NCBI RefSeq assembly: GCF_000717025.1
Contig: NZ_JNXG01000018.1
Location: 310,001 to 374,000, forward strand
DNA: 64,000 nucleotides
Direction: 5' to 3'
DNA from: Streptomyces atroolivaceus
GTDB taxonomy: Bacteria; Actinomycetota; Actinomycetes; Streptomycetales; Streptomycetaceae
Part shown: piece after piece, positions 45,191 to 54,511 of the stretch
Position numbering within the stretch: position 1 is the first letter of the stretch
Layout: every line of letters begins with the position of its first letter
Position numbers and translations under genes: made by a program
The notes under the pieces: generated by a model
Seen by the model: the letters and a program-made list of their open reading frames with translations, nothing else
Told to the model about the DNA's origin: nothing
Databases searched by the model: none

Positions 45191-45205
45191 ACCGCCCGGC
45201 CGCGT

Positions 45206-45241
45206 CCGCGAGTGCCCGGTGCCTGTACGGGGCACTCGCGG
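45206..45241 (+). terminator. Hairpin terminator of the acidic-protein gene
   Basis: CCGCGAGTGCCC pairs with GGGCACTCGCGG around a 12-nt loop, 15 bp after the stop. The following stretch to 45575 has no supported gene. Confidence 0.8.
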
Positions 45242-45575
45242 GCGGTAGCCTCTGACACCCTCCTGTGGAGGGCCACGCGCCGAGCAGGGCGTCGGGCGGG
45301 CGGGCATCACGCCGAGAGGAGCTCCGCAGACGGTCGGTGCGACGGTCGAGGCTGCCCGGATGTCAGGGATGGAACGCTCCTGCCTGTCATGCGCCCGCCC
45401 ATCCACGGGGGAGTCCCGGCAATCAATCGGGTGCGGCACCGGCGCCGCACAGCCCGGCGGAGGCGACTGCTCCCGTGCCGGCGCCTGACGGCACACTCGC
45501 CCGCGTGGCGGACGTGCTGGTCACGGCGCACACTGGCCGGGGATGACGGCAGCCGGTCCGGAAAGGCCTGGGACG

Positions 45576-46385
45576 ATGGGCGACTACGCGAACCTCCCCG
45601 GTGTCACGACGTGGTACGAGACCGAAGGCGCCGGCGACCCGCTGGTCCTGCTGCACGGCGGCTTCTGCACCAACGACACGTGGGGGGCGCTGCGCGCCGA
45701 CCTCGCGGCCGAGTACCACGTCTTCCTGCCCGAGCGGCGCGCGCACGGGCACACCCCCGATGTCCCGGGGCCCCTCTCCTACCAGGACATGGCCGACGAC
45801 ACGGTGGCGTTCCTGGAGACGGTCGTGGGGGGACCGGCGCATTTGGTGGGCTGGAGCGACGGCGGCGTCGTCGCGCTGCTCGTGGCCATCGCCCGCCCCG
45901 ACCTGGTCCGCAAGGTCGTGGTGATCGGGGCCAACTTCCGGCCGTCTCCCGAATGCTTCGTGGAACCGGCGATGCTGGACACGATGACGCCGGCCGGTGC
46001 CGACCTCGCGTTCTTCCGGGAGATGTACGAGGCTGTCGCACCGGACGGCGCGGAGCACTGGCCGGTGGTGGCGGCGAAGGTGATCGACATGTGGCGCACC
46101 CAGCCGGCACTCACCACCGGGGACCTGGCCCGTGTCCAGGCGCCCGCGCTCGTCATGGTCGGCGATGACGACATGATGACGCTGGAGCACACGATCGCGC
46201 TGTACCGCGCGGTCCCCAGGTCCCAGCTGGCCGTCGTCCCCGGTGCCTCCCACCTGGTCCCGCTGGAGAAGCCGGCCCTGGGCAACCGGCTGATCACAGA
46301 TCACCTCCTGCAAGATGAGGTGGAGACGCTGCTGCCCATCCGGCGCGCGCCGGCACCCGAGGCCGCGGGCGGCACTGCGGCATGA
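45576..46385 (+). CDS. Alpha/beta hydrolase
   Basis: 269 aa from ATG 45576; ATG 45543 is the other option. Oxyanion LLHGGFCTNDTWGALRADL, nucleophile GWSDGG (Ser), acid in VMVGDDDMMTLEHT and His in PGASHLVPLEKP. Belongs to the common soluble pimeloyl-ester / haloperoxidase-like hydrolases; substrate unknown. Ends in a strong terminator facing the permease gene. Confidence 0.88.
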   Translation: MGDYANLPGVTTWYETEGAGDPLVLLHGGFCTNDTWGALRADLAAEYHVFLPERRAHGHTPDVPGPLSYQDMADDTVAFLETVVGGPAHLVGWSDGGVVALLVAIARPDLVRKVVVIGANFRPSPECFVEPAMLDTMTPAGADLAFFREMYEAVAPDGAEHWPVVAAKVIDMWRTQPALTTGDLARVQAPALVMVGDDDMMTLEHTIALYRAVPRSQLAVVPGASHLVPLEKPALGNRLITDHLLQDEVETLLPIRRAPAPEAAGGTAA

Positions 46386-46522
46386 CGATGCCGGGGCCCG
46401 TCCTGCCCAGCCACTTGACCGCGGGGCCGTAGGTGTGCCGCTGAGACGGAGACCTGCCCGAACTTTCCCGGCCCGCGAACCGGCGGCGGGAGCACGGACC
46501 GGCAGGCGCACGCTTCTACGTC

Positions 46523-46564
46523 CGGCGGCGTGTCGCCCCGCACGCGCGGGGCGACACGCCGCCG
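46523..46564. terminator. Perfect 18-bp stem terminator between convergent genes
   Basis: CGGCGGCGTGTCGCCCCG and its exact complement flank CACGCG. It lies between the hydrolase (+) and permease (-) genes and likely stops both. Confidence 0.85.
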
Positions 46565-46643
46565 ATACAGGACTTCTCGCACCCTTCGGGACGAACGGGT
46601 GACGTCCCGGTCCACAGCCCGGGGTCACCGGAGTCACCAGGGT

Positions 46644-48104
46644 TCAGACGTCCTGCCTGGCCCGTGCCATTTCGTGTACCCGGCCGCGGACGAGGAACCA
46701 GCCGCCGACCAGCGCAGCGGCGATCAGCGGCAGGAACATCACGGTCGTCCGGCCGACGCCGCCGCCCCACCACATCAGGAAGGCCACACCGACGAGGAAC
46801 AGCAGGGTGACGATCTGGGTGTACGGCGCCCAGGGCAGACGGTAGGCGGGCCTTGTGACCTGACCGTTCTGCGAGCGGTGCCAGAACACCAGGGAACAGA
46901 GCATGATCATGCCCCAGGTGCCGAGGATTCCGATCGAGGCGAGGTTGAGCACGATCTCGAATGCCTGGCCGGGTACCACGTAGTTCAGCCCGACGCCCAG
47001 AACCCCGAAGCCTGCGGTCAGCAGGATGCCGCCGTACGGGACCTGCCCCTTGTTCATCAGGCCGGTGAAGCGGGGGGCGGAACCTGACAGCGCCATGGAG
47101 CGCAGGATGCGGCCGGTGGAGTAGAGGCCGGAGTTCAGGCTGGACAGGGCGGCGGTCAGCACGACCAGGTTCATCACACCGGCCGCACCCGGTACGCCGA
47201 GCTTGTCCATGACGGTGACGAACGGGCTCTGGTCCCCGGAGTAGGCGGTGTAGGGCAGCAGCAGCGCGAGCAGCACCACCGAGCCGACGTAGAACAGCCC
47301 GACCCGCCACATGATGGAGTTGATCGCACGGGGCATGATCTTCTCGGGGTTCTCGGTCTCGCCGGCGGCGACGCCGCACAGCTCGACCGAGGCGTAGGCG
47401 AAGACGACGCCCTGGATCACGAGCAGCATCGGAAGGGCGCCGACGGGGAAGACACCGGTATCCGAGACGGTGGACAGACCTGGGGTGTGGCCGTCCACCG
47501 GATGCTGGGTGACAACGAGGAAGATGCCGATCAGCATGAAGGCGACGAGGGCCGCAACCTTGATGATCGCGAACCAGAATTCCATCTCGCCGAAGTACTT
47601 CACCGAGATGAGGTTGGCCGCCAGCACCACGGCGAGGGCGATCAACGCGAGGAGCCACTGTGGGATGTCGCTGAACATGCCCCAGAAGTGGGCGTACGTC
47701 GCCGCAGCCGTGATGTCCGCGATCGCGGTCGTCGACCAGTTGAGGAAGTACAGCCAGCCGGCCGCGAAGGCGCCCTTCTCGCCCATGAACTCACGGGCGT
47801 AGGAGACGAAGGCGCCGGACGACGGGCGGTAGAGGATCAGCTCACCCAGCGCGCGCACGACGAAGAAGGCGAAGACACCGCAGACGGCGTAGGCAATCGC
47901 GAGCGAGGGTCCGGCGTCGGCGAGCCGACCGCCCGCACCCAGGAAGAGTCCGGTGCCGATCGCGCCGCCGATGGCGATCATGTTGATGTGGCGGGACTTG
48001 AGGTCCTTGCTGTAGCCGGCGTCGCCGGCGTCCACGTGGGGGGAGTTCGCAGCTGGTGTGTCAGCTGCGAACTGATCGGCTGCTGTGATGCTGCCGTCAC
48101 TCAT
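46644..48104 (-). CDS. APC-family amino-acid permease (AnsP-like)
   Basis: 486 aa with 12 membrane helices, ATG 48104. The N-terminus KSRHINMIAIGGAIGTGLFLGAGGRLADAGPSLAIAYAVCGVFAFFVVRALGELILYRPSSGAF is the signature of the amino-acid:H+ symporters AnsP / CycA / GabP. VELCGVAAGETENPEKIMPRAINSI is the conserved central helix region. AnsP (asparagine) is the best guess but other amino acids cannot be excluded. A spaced inverted repeat about 120 bp upstream probably controls it. Confidence 0.9.
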   Translation of the reverse strand: MSDGSITAADQFAADTPAANSPHVDAGDAGYSKDLKSRHINMIAIGGAIGTGLFLGAGGRLADAGPSLAIAYAVCGVFAFFVVRALGELILYRPSSGAFVSYAREFMGEKGAFAAGWLYFLNWSTTAIADITAAATYAHFWGMFSDIPQWLLALIALAVVLAANLISVKYFGEMEFWFAIIKVAALVAFMLIGIFLVVTQHPVDGHTPGLSTVSDTGVFPVGALPMLLVIQGVVFAYASVELCGVAAGETENPEKIMPRAINSIMWRVGLFYVGSVVLLALLLPYTAYSGDQSPFVTVMDKLGVPGAAGVMNLVVLTAALSSLNSGLYSTGRILRSMALSGSAPRFTGLMNKGQVPYGGILLTAGFGVLGVGLNYVVPGQAFEIVLNLASIGILGTWGMIMLCSLVFWHRSQNGQVTRPAYRLPWAPYTQIVTLLFLVGVAFLMWWGGGVGRTTVMFLPLIAAALVGGWFLVRGRVHEMARARQDV

Positions 48105-48221
48105 GGAGGGGGTTCGCCTTTGTGAGGGGATGATGGTCGGTCCCGGCCGGGTCCGTGGGGGGAACACCGGCGATGGCTCGAAGGCGCATGATCAGGAACC
48201 CTGCGATTCTGGCAGTGCGCC

Positions 48222-48258
48222 ATACCTCTGGAAAACAAATCTGAGGTATTCCAGAGGT
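48222..48258. promoter_or_regulatory. Nested inverted repeats upstream of the permease
   Basis: ACCTCTGGAA (48224-48233) and TTCCAGAGGT (48249-48258) are exact complements 15 bp apart. Inside them ATACCTC/GAGGTAT (48222-48228, 48243-48249) pairs in a second, nested register. The patch is AT-richer than its surroundings. Looks like a multi-half-site operator or attenuator-like element for the permease (ATG 48104). The gap to 48625 has no gene. Confidence 0.55.
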
Positions 48259-48624
48259 TTCGGCACAGTAAAGCAAGCGGGCTCTCATCTGCAGAGCAGT
48301 GAGCGCAGTGCTACGCACCTCAGAGATGAGCCCGGACCCCTGTGCGTCAGCCGCAGGCCTTGCGCCTTGACCGACGAGTCCCGCTCACCGGATGCGGTCC
48401 CGGCCGATGGCCGGCGGGAGGTGCGGGCCGGCTGCCCCGGGCCCCTTCGTCACTCGGTCTTGCCGTCGGACACGAAAGGCGTCATTCTGTCCGCGGGCCG
48501 GACCCCTCGGCCACGCCGCCCTACCGCGGGCGGCGCGCACCGGGTACGCGGGCGTGTTCCGTCGTTGTTGCGCGAGTGCAGTGCACGGCGCCCGGTGCCT
48601 GCACCGACCGGAGTGGTAGGCGCC

Positions 48625-49191
48625 ATGAGTCACATGTGGACAGGCGAGAAGGTGTGCCTCCGGGGCGTCGAGCCCGAGGACTGGAAGAGCTTCCGGGCCC
48701 TGGCGCAGAACACCGTCGACGAACGCAACGCCGACCTGGTCGAGCCGCCACGCTCGGACGCGAGCCTCCGCGCCTGGACCGCTGACCGCGCCGGCCGGTC
48801 ACCGCGCACCGAGGCGTTCCGGCTGGTGGTCGAGGTGCTGGCGGATCGCGTGTTCGCCGGGGCCGTGACGGTCGGAGAGACCGACAGCCGTGCGGGGCGG
48901 TTCAGGACGGGCATCGAGATCTCCCGCGATCACCGCGGGAGAGGGTACGCGACCGAGGCCACCGAACTGATCCTCACCTATATGTTCGCGGAGCAGCGAT
49001 ACAACAAGTGTGAAGTGGAGGTCTACGCCTTCAACGAGGCATCCCTGGCCCTCTACCGCAAGCTGGGGTTCGTCGTCGAAGGACGGCTCCGCCAGCACGA
49101 GTACTTCGCCGGCGGGTATCACGACGTCGTGCTGCTCGGGATCACCGCCGACGAATACTGGGCCACGCACAGCCGTCCGTCGGTGCAGTGA
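48625..49191 (+). CDS. GNAT N-acetyltransferase (RimJ/SpeG-like)
   Basis: 188 aa, ATG 48625. MWTGEKVCLRGVEPEDWKSFRALAQNTVDERNADLVEPPRSD is followed by FRTGIEISRDHRGRGYATEATELILTYMF with the RGRGYA acetyl-CoA loop, and FNEASLALYRKLGFVVEGRLRQHEYFAGGYHDVVLLGI. Typical of acetyltransferases for ribosomal protein N-termini, spermidine or small amines; target not known. Confidence 0.9.
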   Translation: MSHMWTGEKVCLRGVEPEDWKSFRALAQNTVDERNADLVEPPRSDASLRAWTADRAGRSPRTEAFRLVVEVLADRVFAGAVTVGETDSRAGRFRTGIEISRDHRGRGYATEATELILTYMFAEQRYNKCEVEVYAFNEASLALYRKLGFVVEGRLRQHEYFAGGYHDVVLLGITADEYWATHSRPSVQ

Positions 49192-49285
49192 GCTGCGACC
49201 CGCAGGTCGAACCGGCGGCCGCACCCACCTCCTCCCGGCCCGCACTGCGCGCGGGGCCCGGGTGACACCCTGCTCGGCCATCACC

Positions 49286-50191
49286 TCACCCAGCCCCCGC
49301 CGCCTCGTCGTCCACGGGGATGCCCAGTCGGCTGATCACGGTGGTGAGGGCCGCTCCCAGCGGGAGCGCGATGCGGGTGACGGCGTGCCGGTCGCCCCGG
49401 GTGGGGTCCCGGTTGACGACCAGTACCGGCTTTCCGGTCTGCGCCGCCTGGCGAACGAACCGGAGCCCGGACATGACCGTGAGGGACGACCCCAGCACCA
49501 GTAGCGAGGTCGCCTGGCGGACCAGTTCGCGGCAGTGCTCGACTCGGGGCGGGGGCACGGCTTCGCCGAAGAAGGTCACGTCCGGTTTCAGGATGCCGCC
49601 GCAGGCGCTGCAGGGCAGCACGCGGAAGTCTCCGACCTGGTCGTCGGTCAGGTCGGCGTCACCGTCCGGATTGATCGCGGCGGCCACCGGAGCGAAGCCC
49701 ACGTTGGCCTCCTCCAGCCGCCGGGCGAGCTCGCGGCGCGGGCTGAAGGCACCGCAGGAGAGGCAGACGACCCGCTCCAGACTTCCGTGGAGTTCGACGA
49801 CGTCCTCGCTGCCGGCAGCCTGGTGCAGGCCGTCGACGTTCTGGGTGATCACACCCGAGAGCAGGCCGTGCCGTCCGAACGTGGCCACGGCCCGGTGCCC
49901 GGCGTTGGGGCGGGCGCGGCCGAAGGTGCGCCAGCCGAGATGGCTGCGCGCCCAGTACCGCCGCCGGGCCTGGGCATCGGCGGTGAAGTCCTGGTAGGTC
50001 ATCGGTGTGTGCCGGCTGAGGCTTCCGCCCTCGCCGCGGTAGTCGGGAATGCCCGACTCCGTGGAGATACCCGCCCCGCTGAGCACCAGCACACCGCCTG
50101 CGCTCAGCGCATCGGCGACCGGCCTCAGATCCGTGGTGCCCGGCGGCAGGTCCTCGGTCGGGATCCAGCTGAGAGTGGGGCGCATGCGCAT
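49286..50191 (-). CDS. Sir2-family NAD-dependent protein deacylase
   Basis: 301 aa, ATG 50191. NAD pocket VLSGAGISTESGIPDYRGEGGSL and catalytic TQNVDGLHQAAGSEDVVELHGSLERVVCLSC, with the His after VELHG. Zinc ligands are CLSC and, after a longer insertion, CSAC. ESGIPDYR is the class II-type (SIRT4-like) form. It removes acyl groups from lysines and links NAD level to protein acylation. The GNAT next door is divergently oriented, so pairing is possible but unproven. Confidence 0.93.
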   Translation of the reverse strand: MRMRPTLSWIPTEDLPPGTTDLRPVADALSAGGVLVLSGAGISTESGIPDYRGEGGSLSRHTPMTYQDFTADAQARRRYWARSHLGWRTFGRARPNAGHRAVATFGRHGLLSGVITQNVDGLHQAAGSEDVVELHGSLERVVCLSCGAFSPRRELARRLEEANVGFAPVAAAINPDGDADLTDDQVGDFRVLPCSACGGILKPDVTFFGEAVPPPRVEHCRELVRQATSLLVLGSSLTVMSGLRFVRQAAQTGKPVLVVNRDPTRGDRHAVTRIALPLGAALTTVISRLGIPVDDEAAGAG

Positions 50192-50283
50192 GCACCCAGG
50201 ATACGGAACACGCTGCAACCGCCGATGGCCCCGCTCCTGCCGGGAGCGGGGCGCGCCATGGTCGTCCGCGGGCGTGCTCGTCG

Positions 50284-50610
50284 CTACTCGCCGGGAGCCC
50301 GGTACCGTACTCGCTCGGCTGTGCGCAGGGCAGCCAACGTTTCGTCGATGGTCAGGAGAGCCGTCGTCTCGAACGAGCTGAGCGCGCCGCCCCCGCTGAT
50401 CGCCAGCGCAACCGCGGCCATGGACACGTTGTCCGGAGCTTCCCACAGGTTGTAGCCGTCGTGGGTGCCGAAGGCGTACCAGAAACCGTGCAGCTTCCCA
50501 CCCACGGACTCGATGTAGGACCGAGCGGCCTCGGCGCGGTCCTCGGGGTGGCTGATCAGCCTTGCCCACGTCTCGGGTGTGTAGCTGAACCTCGACAGAT
50601 AGAGCGGCAT
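50284..50610 (-). CDS. GYD-domain protein
   Basis: 108 aa, ATG 50610. PLYLSRFSYTPETWARLISHPEDR and the namesake GTHDGYNLWEAPDNVSMAAVALAISGGGALSS identify a GYD domain, a dimeric ferredoxin-like fold. Role unknown; often fused or adjacent to regulators or oxidoreductases. Downstream of and close to the sirtuin, same strand, 92-bp gap. Confidence 0.88.
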   Translation of the reverse strand: MPLYLSRFSYTPETWARLISHPEDRAEAARSYIESVGGKLHGFWYAFGTHDGYNLWEAPDNVSMAAVALAISGGGALSSFETTALLTIDETLAALRTAERVRYRAPGE

Positions 50611-50958
50611 CGTGTCTCTCCTTCGGTTCACCCGGAGATGCCCGCGCCGGGCGACGGAGGAGCCGAGGCGGCCCGCGTGTCCCCCGAACAGCCGGGGCCG
50701 ACGACCGGCGTGGCCTACGGCCGACGGATGGGCGGGCCTCCCGCGGCGGATCCGATCGGAAGCCGCGCCCCGCTCGGCGGGTTTCTGCCTTTCAGCCCCG
50801 CCGCTTCCGCTTCAGACGTCTCGGCCCGGGTGTGCCCCGCCACCGGTCCTGAACGAGTTTCACTCCTCGGCGCTGCTGCCGGCCACGTGCGAAAGCCGAG
50901 GGGTGCCGGGGGAGCCCGGCCGAACCCGGACAGTGCTCACCGCTCCTTGCTCCCGGTG
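50611..50958. other. Intergenic, no gene seen
   Basis: Spacer between the GYD gene and the ArsR-like regulator. No credible frame or hairpin. Confidence 0.5.
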
Positions 50959-51963
50959 TCAGCGGGACTTCCCCAGGCCCGCCCGGAGCAAGGACGCCCC
51001 GGCGGGGGTGAGGGTGTGCAGCACGGCCGGGCCGTGCCGGACGGTGGTGATGAGCCGCGCGTCACGCAACGCGGTGGCGTGCCGGCTGGCCGAGGACGTC
51101 GAGACCCCGGCCGCACGGGCCATCTCCGTGGTCGTGGCGCCGGTGGACGCGGCGCGCAGAGCAACTGCGCGCGCACGCCCGAGCAGGGTGATCAAGGGCC
51201 TGTCGGCAGCGTCCTCGTGCGGGGCATCAAGGGGGCTCGGTTCGTGGAGCATCGAATACCAGAGCACGGGTGGCAGCTGAGGATCGGCGAAGGCGACCGG
51301 TTCGCCCCAGTTGAAGTAGGAGGGGACGAGCGTCAGCCCACGGCCGCCCAGATACAGGTCCCGGTCGGCGGCCTGCTTGGGATAGCTCACCTCCAGGACC
51401 GGAGAGCGCCAGCGCAGCATGGGCCCGAGTCCGGAGAGCATGCCCTCGACCCCGCCGTCCAGCAGCCCCCGGCAGCGTACCGCCCGTTCCGCCTCGATCC
51501 TGGCCTGTGTCTGTTCCTCGTACGGGGCGACCACCGCGTCGTGGTACGCGCGCAGCATCCCCACGAACTCCTTGCGCGACTCCAGCCGGGTCAGCCTTCC
51601 GGCCCACGTGGGGGCCCCGACGGTCCGGTCGAGGATGGCCACCTCATCGAGGACTCGCTGCGGAGGCGTGGCGACGATGGATTCCATCCCCATGGCCAGG
51701 TCGCCCACCGCGTGAGCGGGAGTCAGGAAATCCGGGAAGTACGCGGCTCGCGGGTACAGGGGCAGCAGGGCGTTCCGCAGAACCCGCTCCAGCCCCTTGT
51801 CCCGCAGTTGCTGCCGTGCCGTGCGGTACCACTCCGCGTAGGCCCAACGGCCTTTCCGTGACTGTAATCGGTGCAGACTCGCGGCGATCTCCCAGACCGG
51901 ATCAGGCGCGGTGGCGATCCTGGTTCTGGCCAGATCCGCGTCACTGAAATGTATGCGGAGCAT
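50959..51963 (-). CDS. ArsR-like winged-helix regulator with a large N-terminal domain
   Basis: 334 aa, ATG 51963. The first 250 residues (IHFSDADLARTRIATAPDPVWEIAASLHRLQSRKGRWAYAEWYR...) belong to a family, DUF5937-like, that precedes an ArsR HTH. The C-terminal winged helix (about 260-330) has GRARAVALRAASTGATTTEMARAAGVSTSSASRHATALRDARLITTVRHG. No metal-binding Cys of classic ArsR. GGGGGACGAGGG forms a strong Shine-Dalgarno. Likely an antibiotic- or stress-linked regulator in Streptomyces; targets unknown. Confidence 0.85.
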   Translation of the reverse strand: MLRIHFSDADLARTRIATAPDPVWEIAASLHRLQSRKGRWAYAEWYRTARQQLRDKGLERVLRNALLPLYPRAAYFPDFLTPAHAVGDLAMGMESIVATPPQRVLDEVAILDRTVGAPTWAGRLTRLESRKEFVGMLRAYHDAVVAPYEEQTQARIEAERAVRCRGLLDGGVEGMLSGLGPMLRWRSPVLEVSYPKQAADRDLYLGGRGLTLVPSYFNWGEPVAFADPQLPPVLWYSMLHEPSPLDAPHEDAADRPLITLLGRARAVALRAASTGATTTEMARAAGVSTSSASRHATALRDARLITTVRHGPAVLHTLTPAGASLLRAGLGKSR

Positions 51964-52306
51964 GCCCTCGTCCCCCTTTTTTTTGCCAGGCTTTGCACTG
52001 TTCAGCAGCAGCCCTGGTTCAGTACGTCTGGCTGGGTGATCGTAGGTCGCGGAAATCAAGAGGTGATAAACGGGAGTTCGACGGACATGGGGTGCGCGTT
52101 TATCTCCGCCTGTGCGAGCGTCCTCCTGCTGACGCGCCCGCATGCCGGAGGGTGGGGCTTGTTGTCCAAGGGGTGGGCAGCTGTCCTGGAGGACTCGGAG
52201 GGGCGTCGTGGCGAGAGCCGGCGACCATCGGCGTACGTCTTTCGTCCCGGTCCGCCTGGGGCCGCGGGCCGATGTACCGAGTGCCGGTGACGGCTAGCTT
52301 CACAGC
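51964..52306. other. Divergent promoter region, no gene
   Basis: A homopolymeric A8 stretch (on the minus strand) precedes the Shine-Dalgarno of the ArsR-like gene. No operator symmetry was evident. Confidence 0.45.
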
Positions 52307-52951
52307 ATGCTTATAGGACTACTTGGCACCGGCAATGTCGCCCGCGCACTGGCCCAAGGGTGGAGCGTCGCAGGACACGACGTACTCCTGGGTTCACGTC
52401 GACCAGAGGACCGGGCAGATGCAGGCTTCCCCGTAGCGGGCCTGAGCGAGACAGCCGCCCAGGCAGAGGTGCTGGTCAACGCCACTCCAGGAGCCGTCTC
52501 CGTGGAACTGCTGCACTCCATCGGGGCACCGGCGCTGGCGGGCACCCTGCTGATCGACGTCGGGGTCGGCCTCTCCGACGACTACGCCGAACTCTCGCAC
52601 CCCAACAGCAGCCTGGGCGAAGAGATTCAGGCGGCCTTCCCTCTGACCCCCGTCGTCAAGACCCTGTGCACCATGGATTCCACCGTGATGATCGCCCCGG
52701 ACGGTCTCGACGGCCCGAGTACCGTCTTCCTCTCCGGCGACGACGCCGAGGCCAAACGCATCACCGGCCGACTGCTCACCGACCTCGGCTGGCCCCCGTC
52801 GTCACAGCTGGACATGGGTGGCATCACCACCGCACGCGGACAGGAGCACTTCGCCCTGCTCTTCATGGGCATAGCGGGTGGTCTGGGTGCTCACACGTTC
52901 AACATCAACGTGGTCACCCGCTCCTCTGTCCAGGGTCCGCCGTCCAAGTGA
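52307..52951 (+). CDS. NADPH-dependent F420 reductase-like (NAD-binding) protein
   Basis: 214 aa. Rossmann start MLIGLLGTGNVARALAQGWSVAGHDVLLGSRRPED (GTGNVA, with SRR for NADP). Typical of the Fno / Coenzyme F420-dependent NADP oxidoreductase-like group in actinobacteria: VLVNATPGAVSVELL, LIDVGVGLSDDYAELSHPNSSLGEEIQAAFP. It may reduce F420 or be a paralogue with another substrate. Other F420-type enzymes occur in the window. Confidence 0.88.
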   Translation: MLIGLLGTGNVARALAQGWSVAGHDVLLGSRRPEDRADAGFPVAGLSETAAQAEVLVNATPGAVSVELLHSIGAPALAGTLLIDVGVGLSDDYAELSHPNSSLGEEIQAAFPLTPVVKTLCTMDSTVMIAPDGLDGPSTVFLSGDDAEAKRITGRLLTDLGWPPSSQLDMGGITTARGQEHFALLFMGIAGGLGAHTFNINVVTRSSVQGPPSK

Positions 52952-53406
52952 TCCTGCCTGACTGATCACGGCCGTGCGTGACGGCGTGCCATGAACTTCC
53001 CGGTACCGACAGGGACTTCGTGTGCCGGGGACTTCTCCGCTCGGCGACGGGGCGGCCTCAGGAGGTCCGGACCACGCTCGACGGGACCGCCAGGAAGATC
53101 CGGGCCGGAGCTGTCCGGAAGGATGGGCCTGAGCGGACTCGCCATCCCGCGCTCGGCGGGGTGCCGGTGTCACACCTGTACCCCGTACGGGTGCCCTGGC
53201 GTCAAAGGGTCGCCCGTTCTCCTGCGGCGTGCTGCCAGCTCGTCCGGCAGGTCCTCCGCCGGTTCATGACGGACGTGGTCACAGGGGGCGCCGCGGCGGC
53301 CCTCCGGCAGGACACGCCCTGTGACGGTGGAGGCCGGACGGTGACGTGAGGACTGCCCCGATGAGCGGTACTCTGCAGCCGCTGATCGACGGCCCGGAGG
53401 TATGCC
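52952..53406. other. Intergenic, no gene seen
   Basis: About 455 bp. Short overlapping frames with no start signal or recognisable motif. GGAGGT near the right end belongs to the next gene. Confidence 0.5.
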
Positions 53407-53910
53407 TTGCGCCTGTTGCTGACTTCGGACACCCATGTGCCCAAGCGGGCCAGGCACCTGCCCGCCCCTCTGCTGGCGGCAGTAGACGCAGCGGATGTCG
53501 TCATGCACGCCGGTGACTGGGTGGACGAGGCGACCTTGGACCTGTTCGAAGCGCACGCGCGGCGCCTCGTGGGTGTCTTCGGCAACAACGACGGGCCGGA
53601 GCTACGAGCCAGGCTCGATGAGGTCGCACGTGTCGAGTGCGGAGGGCTCCGCTTCGGTGTGGTGCACGAGACGGGGCCGTCGCAGGGGCGCGAGGGACGG
53701 TGTGCGGCTCGCTTTCCCGATCTCGACGTCCTGGTGTTCGGCCACAGCCACATTCCGTGGGACACCACCGCTCCCGGCGGGCTGCGCCTGCTCAACCCGG
53801 GCTCGCCGACCGACAGGCGCAGACAGCCGCACCGCACATACATGACCGCTGAGGTGTCGGGCGGCCGGCTCGTCGACGTACAACTGCACCGCCTTCCGCA
53901 CCCTGTCTGA
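53407..53910 (+). CDS. YfcE/MJ0936-type metallophosphoesterase
   Basis: 167 aa from TTG 53407 (GGAGGT 6 bp upstream). Metal-binding motifs in order: SDTHVPKRARHLP (D-x-H), HAGDWVDEATLD (GD), VFGNNDGPE (GNxD), VVHETGPSQGREG (H) and FGHSHIPWDT (GHSH). LNPGSPTDRRRQPHRTYM is the C-terminal family motif. Two-metal phosphodiesterase, likely acting on phosphodiesters such as 2',3'-cyclic nucleotides; exact substrate unknown. Confidence 0.92.
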   Translation: MRLLLTSDTHVPKRARHLPAPLLAAVDAADVVMHAGDWVDEATLDLFEAHARRLVGVFGNNDGPELRARLDEVARVECGGLRFGVVHETGPSQGREGRCAARFPDLDVLVFGHSHIPWDTTAPGGLRLLNPGSPTDRRRQPHRTYMTAEVSGGRLVDVQLHRLPHPV

Positions 53911-54181
53911 CGGAGGGTCCGGACAACATCCTCACCGTCCGCACCCGTGCGAGCAGCCGATGCCGATGCCGGCCTTCGGGCAACCGCCACACTCTGCCGC
54001 CGGGAACGGCATCGTGGTGAGGTGGACACCGATCCACCGGTGCGCGTTCGGCCGCCTTCCGGCGCAGCCGGACCGGGAATGGTTCTCCTTCGTGAGCACC
54101 CCACGGACACCGCCGCGCCGCCAGATCGCGCGGTCGCCCCACGCCGGGGGATGCCTCCGGCTTCCGGAGCGGTGTCATGTC

Positions 54182-54511
54182 TCACTGCAGGCCGGCCCGG
54201 GGGTTGCAGATCTGGCACGCCTCGATGTCGGGGTCGGTCAGTGCGACGACTGCTTCCTCACGGGACATGAACCCGAAACTGTTCTTGTACAGCATGCAGT
54301 TCCCCCGGTGCAGCAACGCGCTCGAGCTCGAGCGTTGCGGCTGGATCTTCCACGACTGTGCGGCACGAGCCCGCTCGCGCTGACGCTTCTCCTGCTGTTC
54401 CTGGCCTTCGAGCTCTCGGATCCGGCGGTCCACGCATCGCAGCTGCCAAGCAAGATATGCCCGTGTCGCCCGCCACTTCTCCAGCCGGGACGTCTCGCCG
54501 GTCCCGGACAA
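54182..54511 (-). CDS. DUF6233-type small protein
   Basis: 109 aa, ATG 54511. A helical, Arg/Gln-rich N-terminus (RLEKWRATRAYLAWQLRCVDRRIRELEGQEQQEKRQRERARAAQSW) is followed by a C-terminal part with NCMLYKNSFGFMSREEAVVALTDPDIEACQICNP. The CxxC plus a separate Cys suggests zinc binding. Matches the DUF6233 pattern of a Streptomyces-only family. Role unknown. Confidence 0.7.
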   Translation of the reverse strand: MSGTGETSRLEKWRATRAYLAWQLRCVDRRIRELEGQEQQEKRQRERARAAQSWKIQPQRSSSSALLHRGNCMLYKNSFGFMSREEAVVALTDPDIEACQICNPRAGLQ

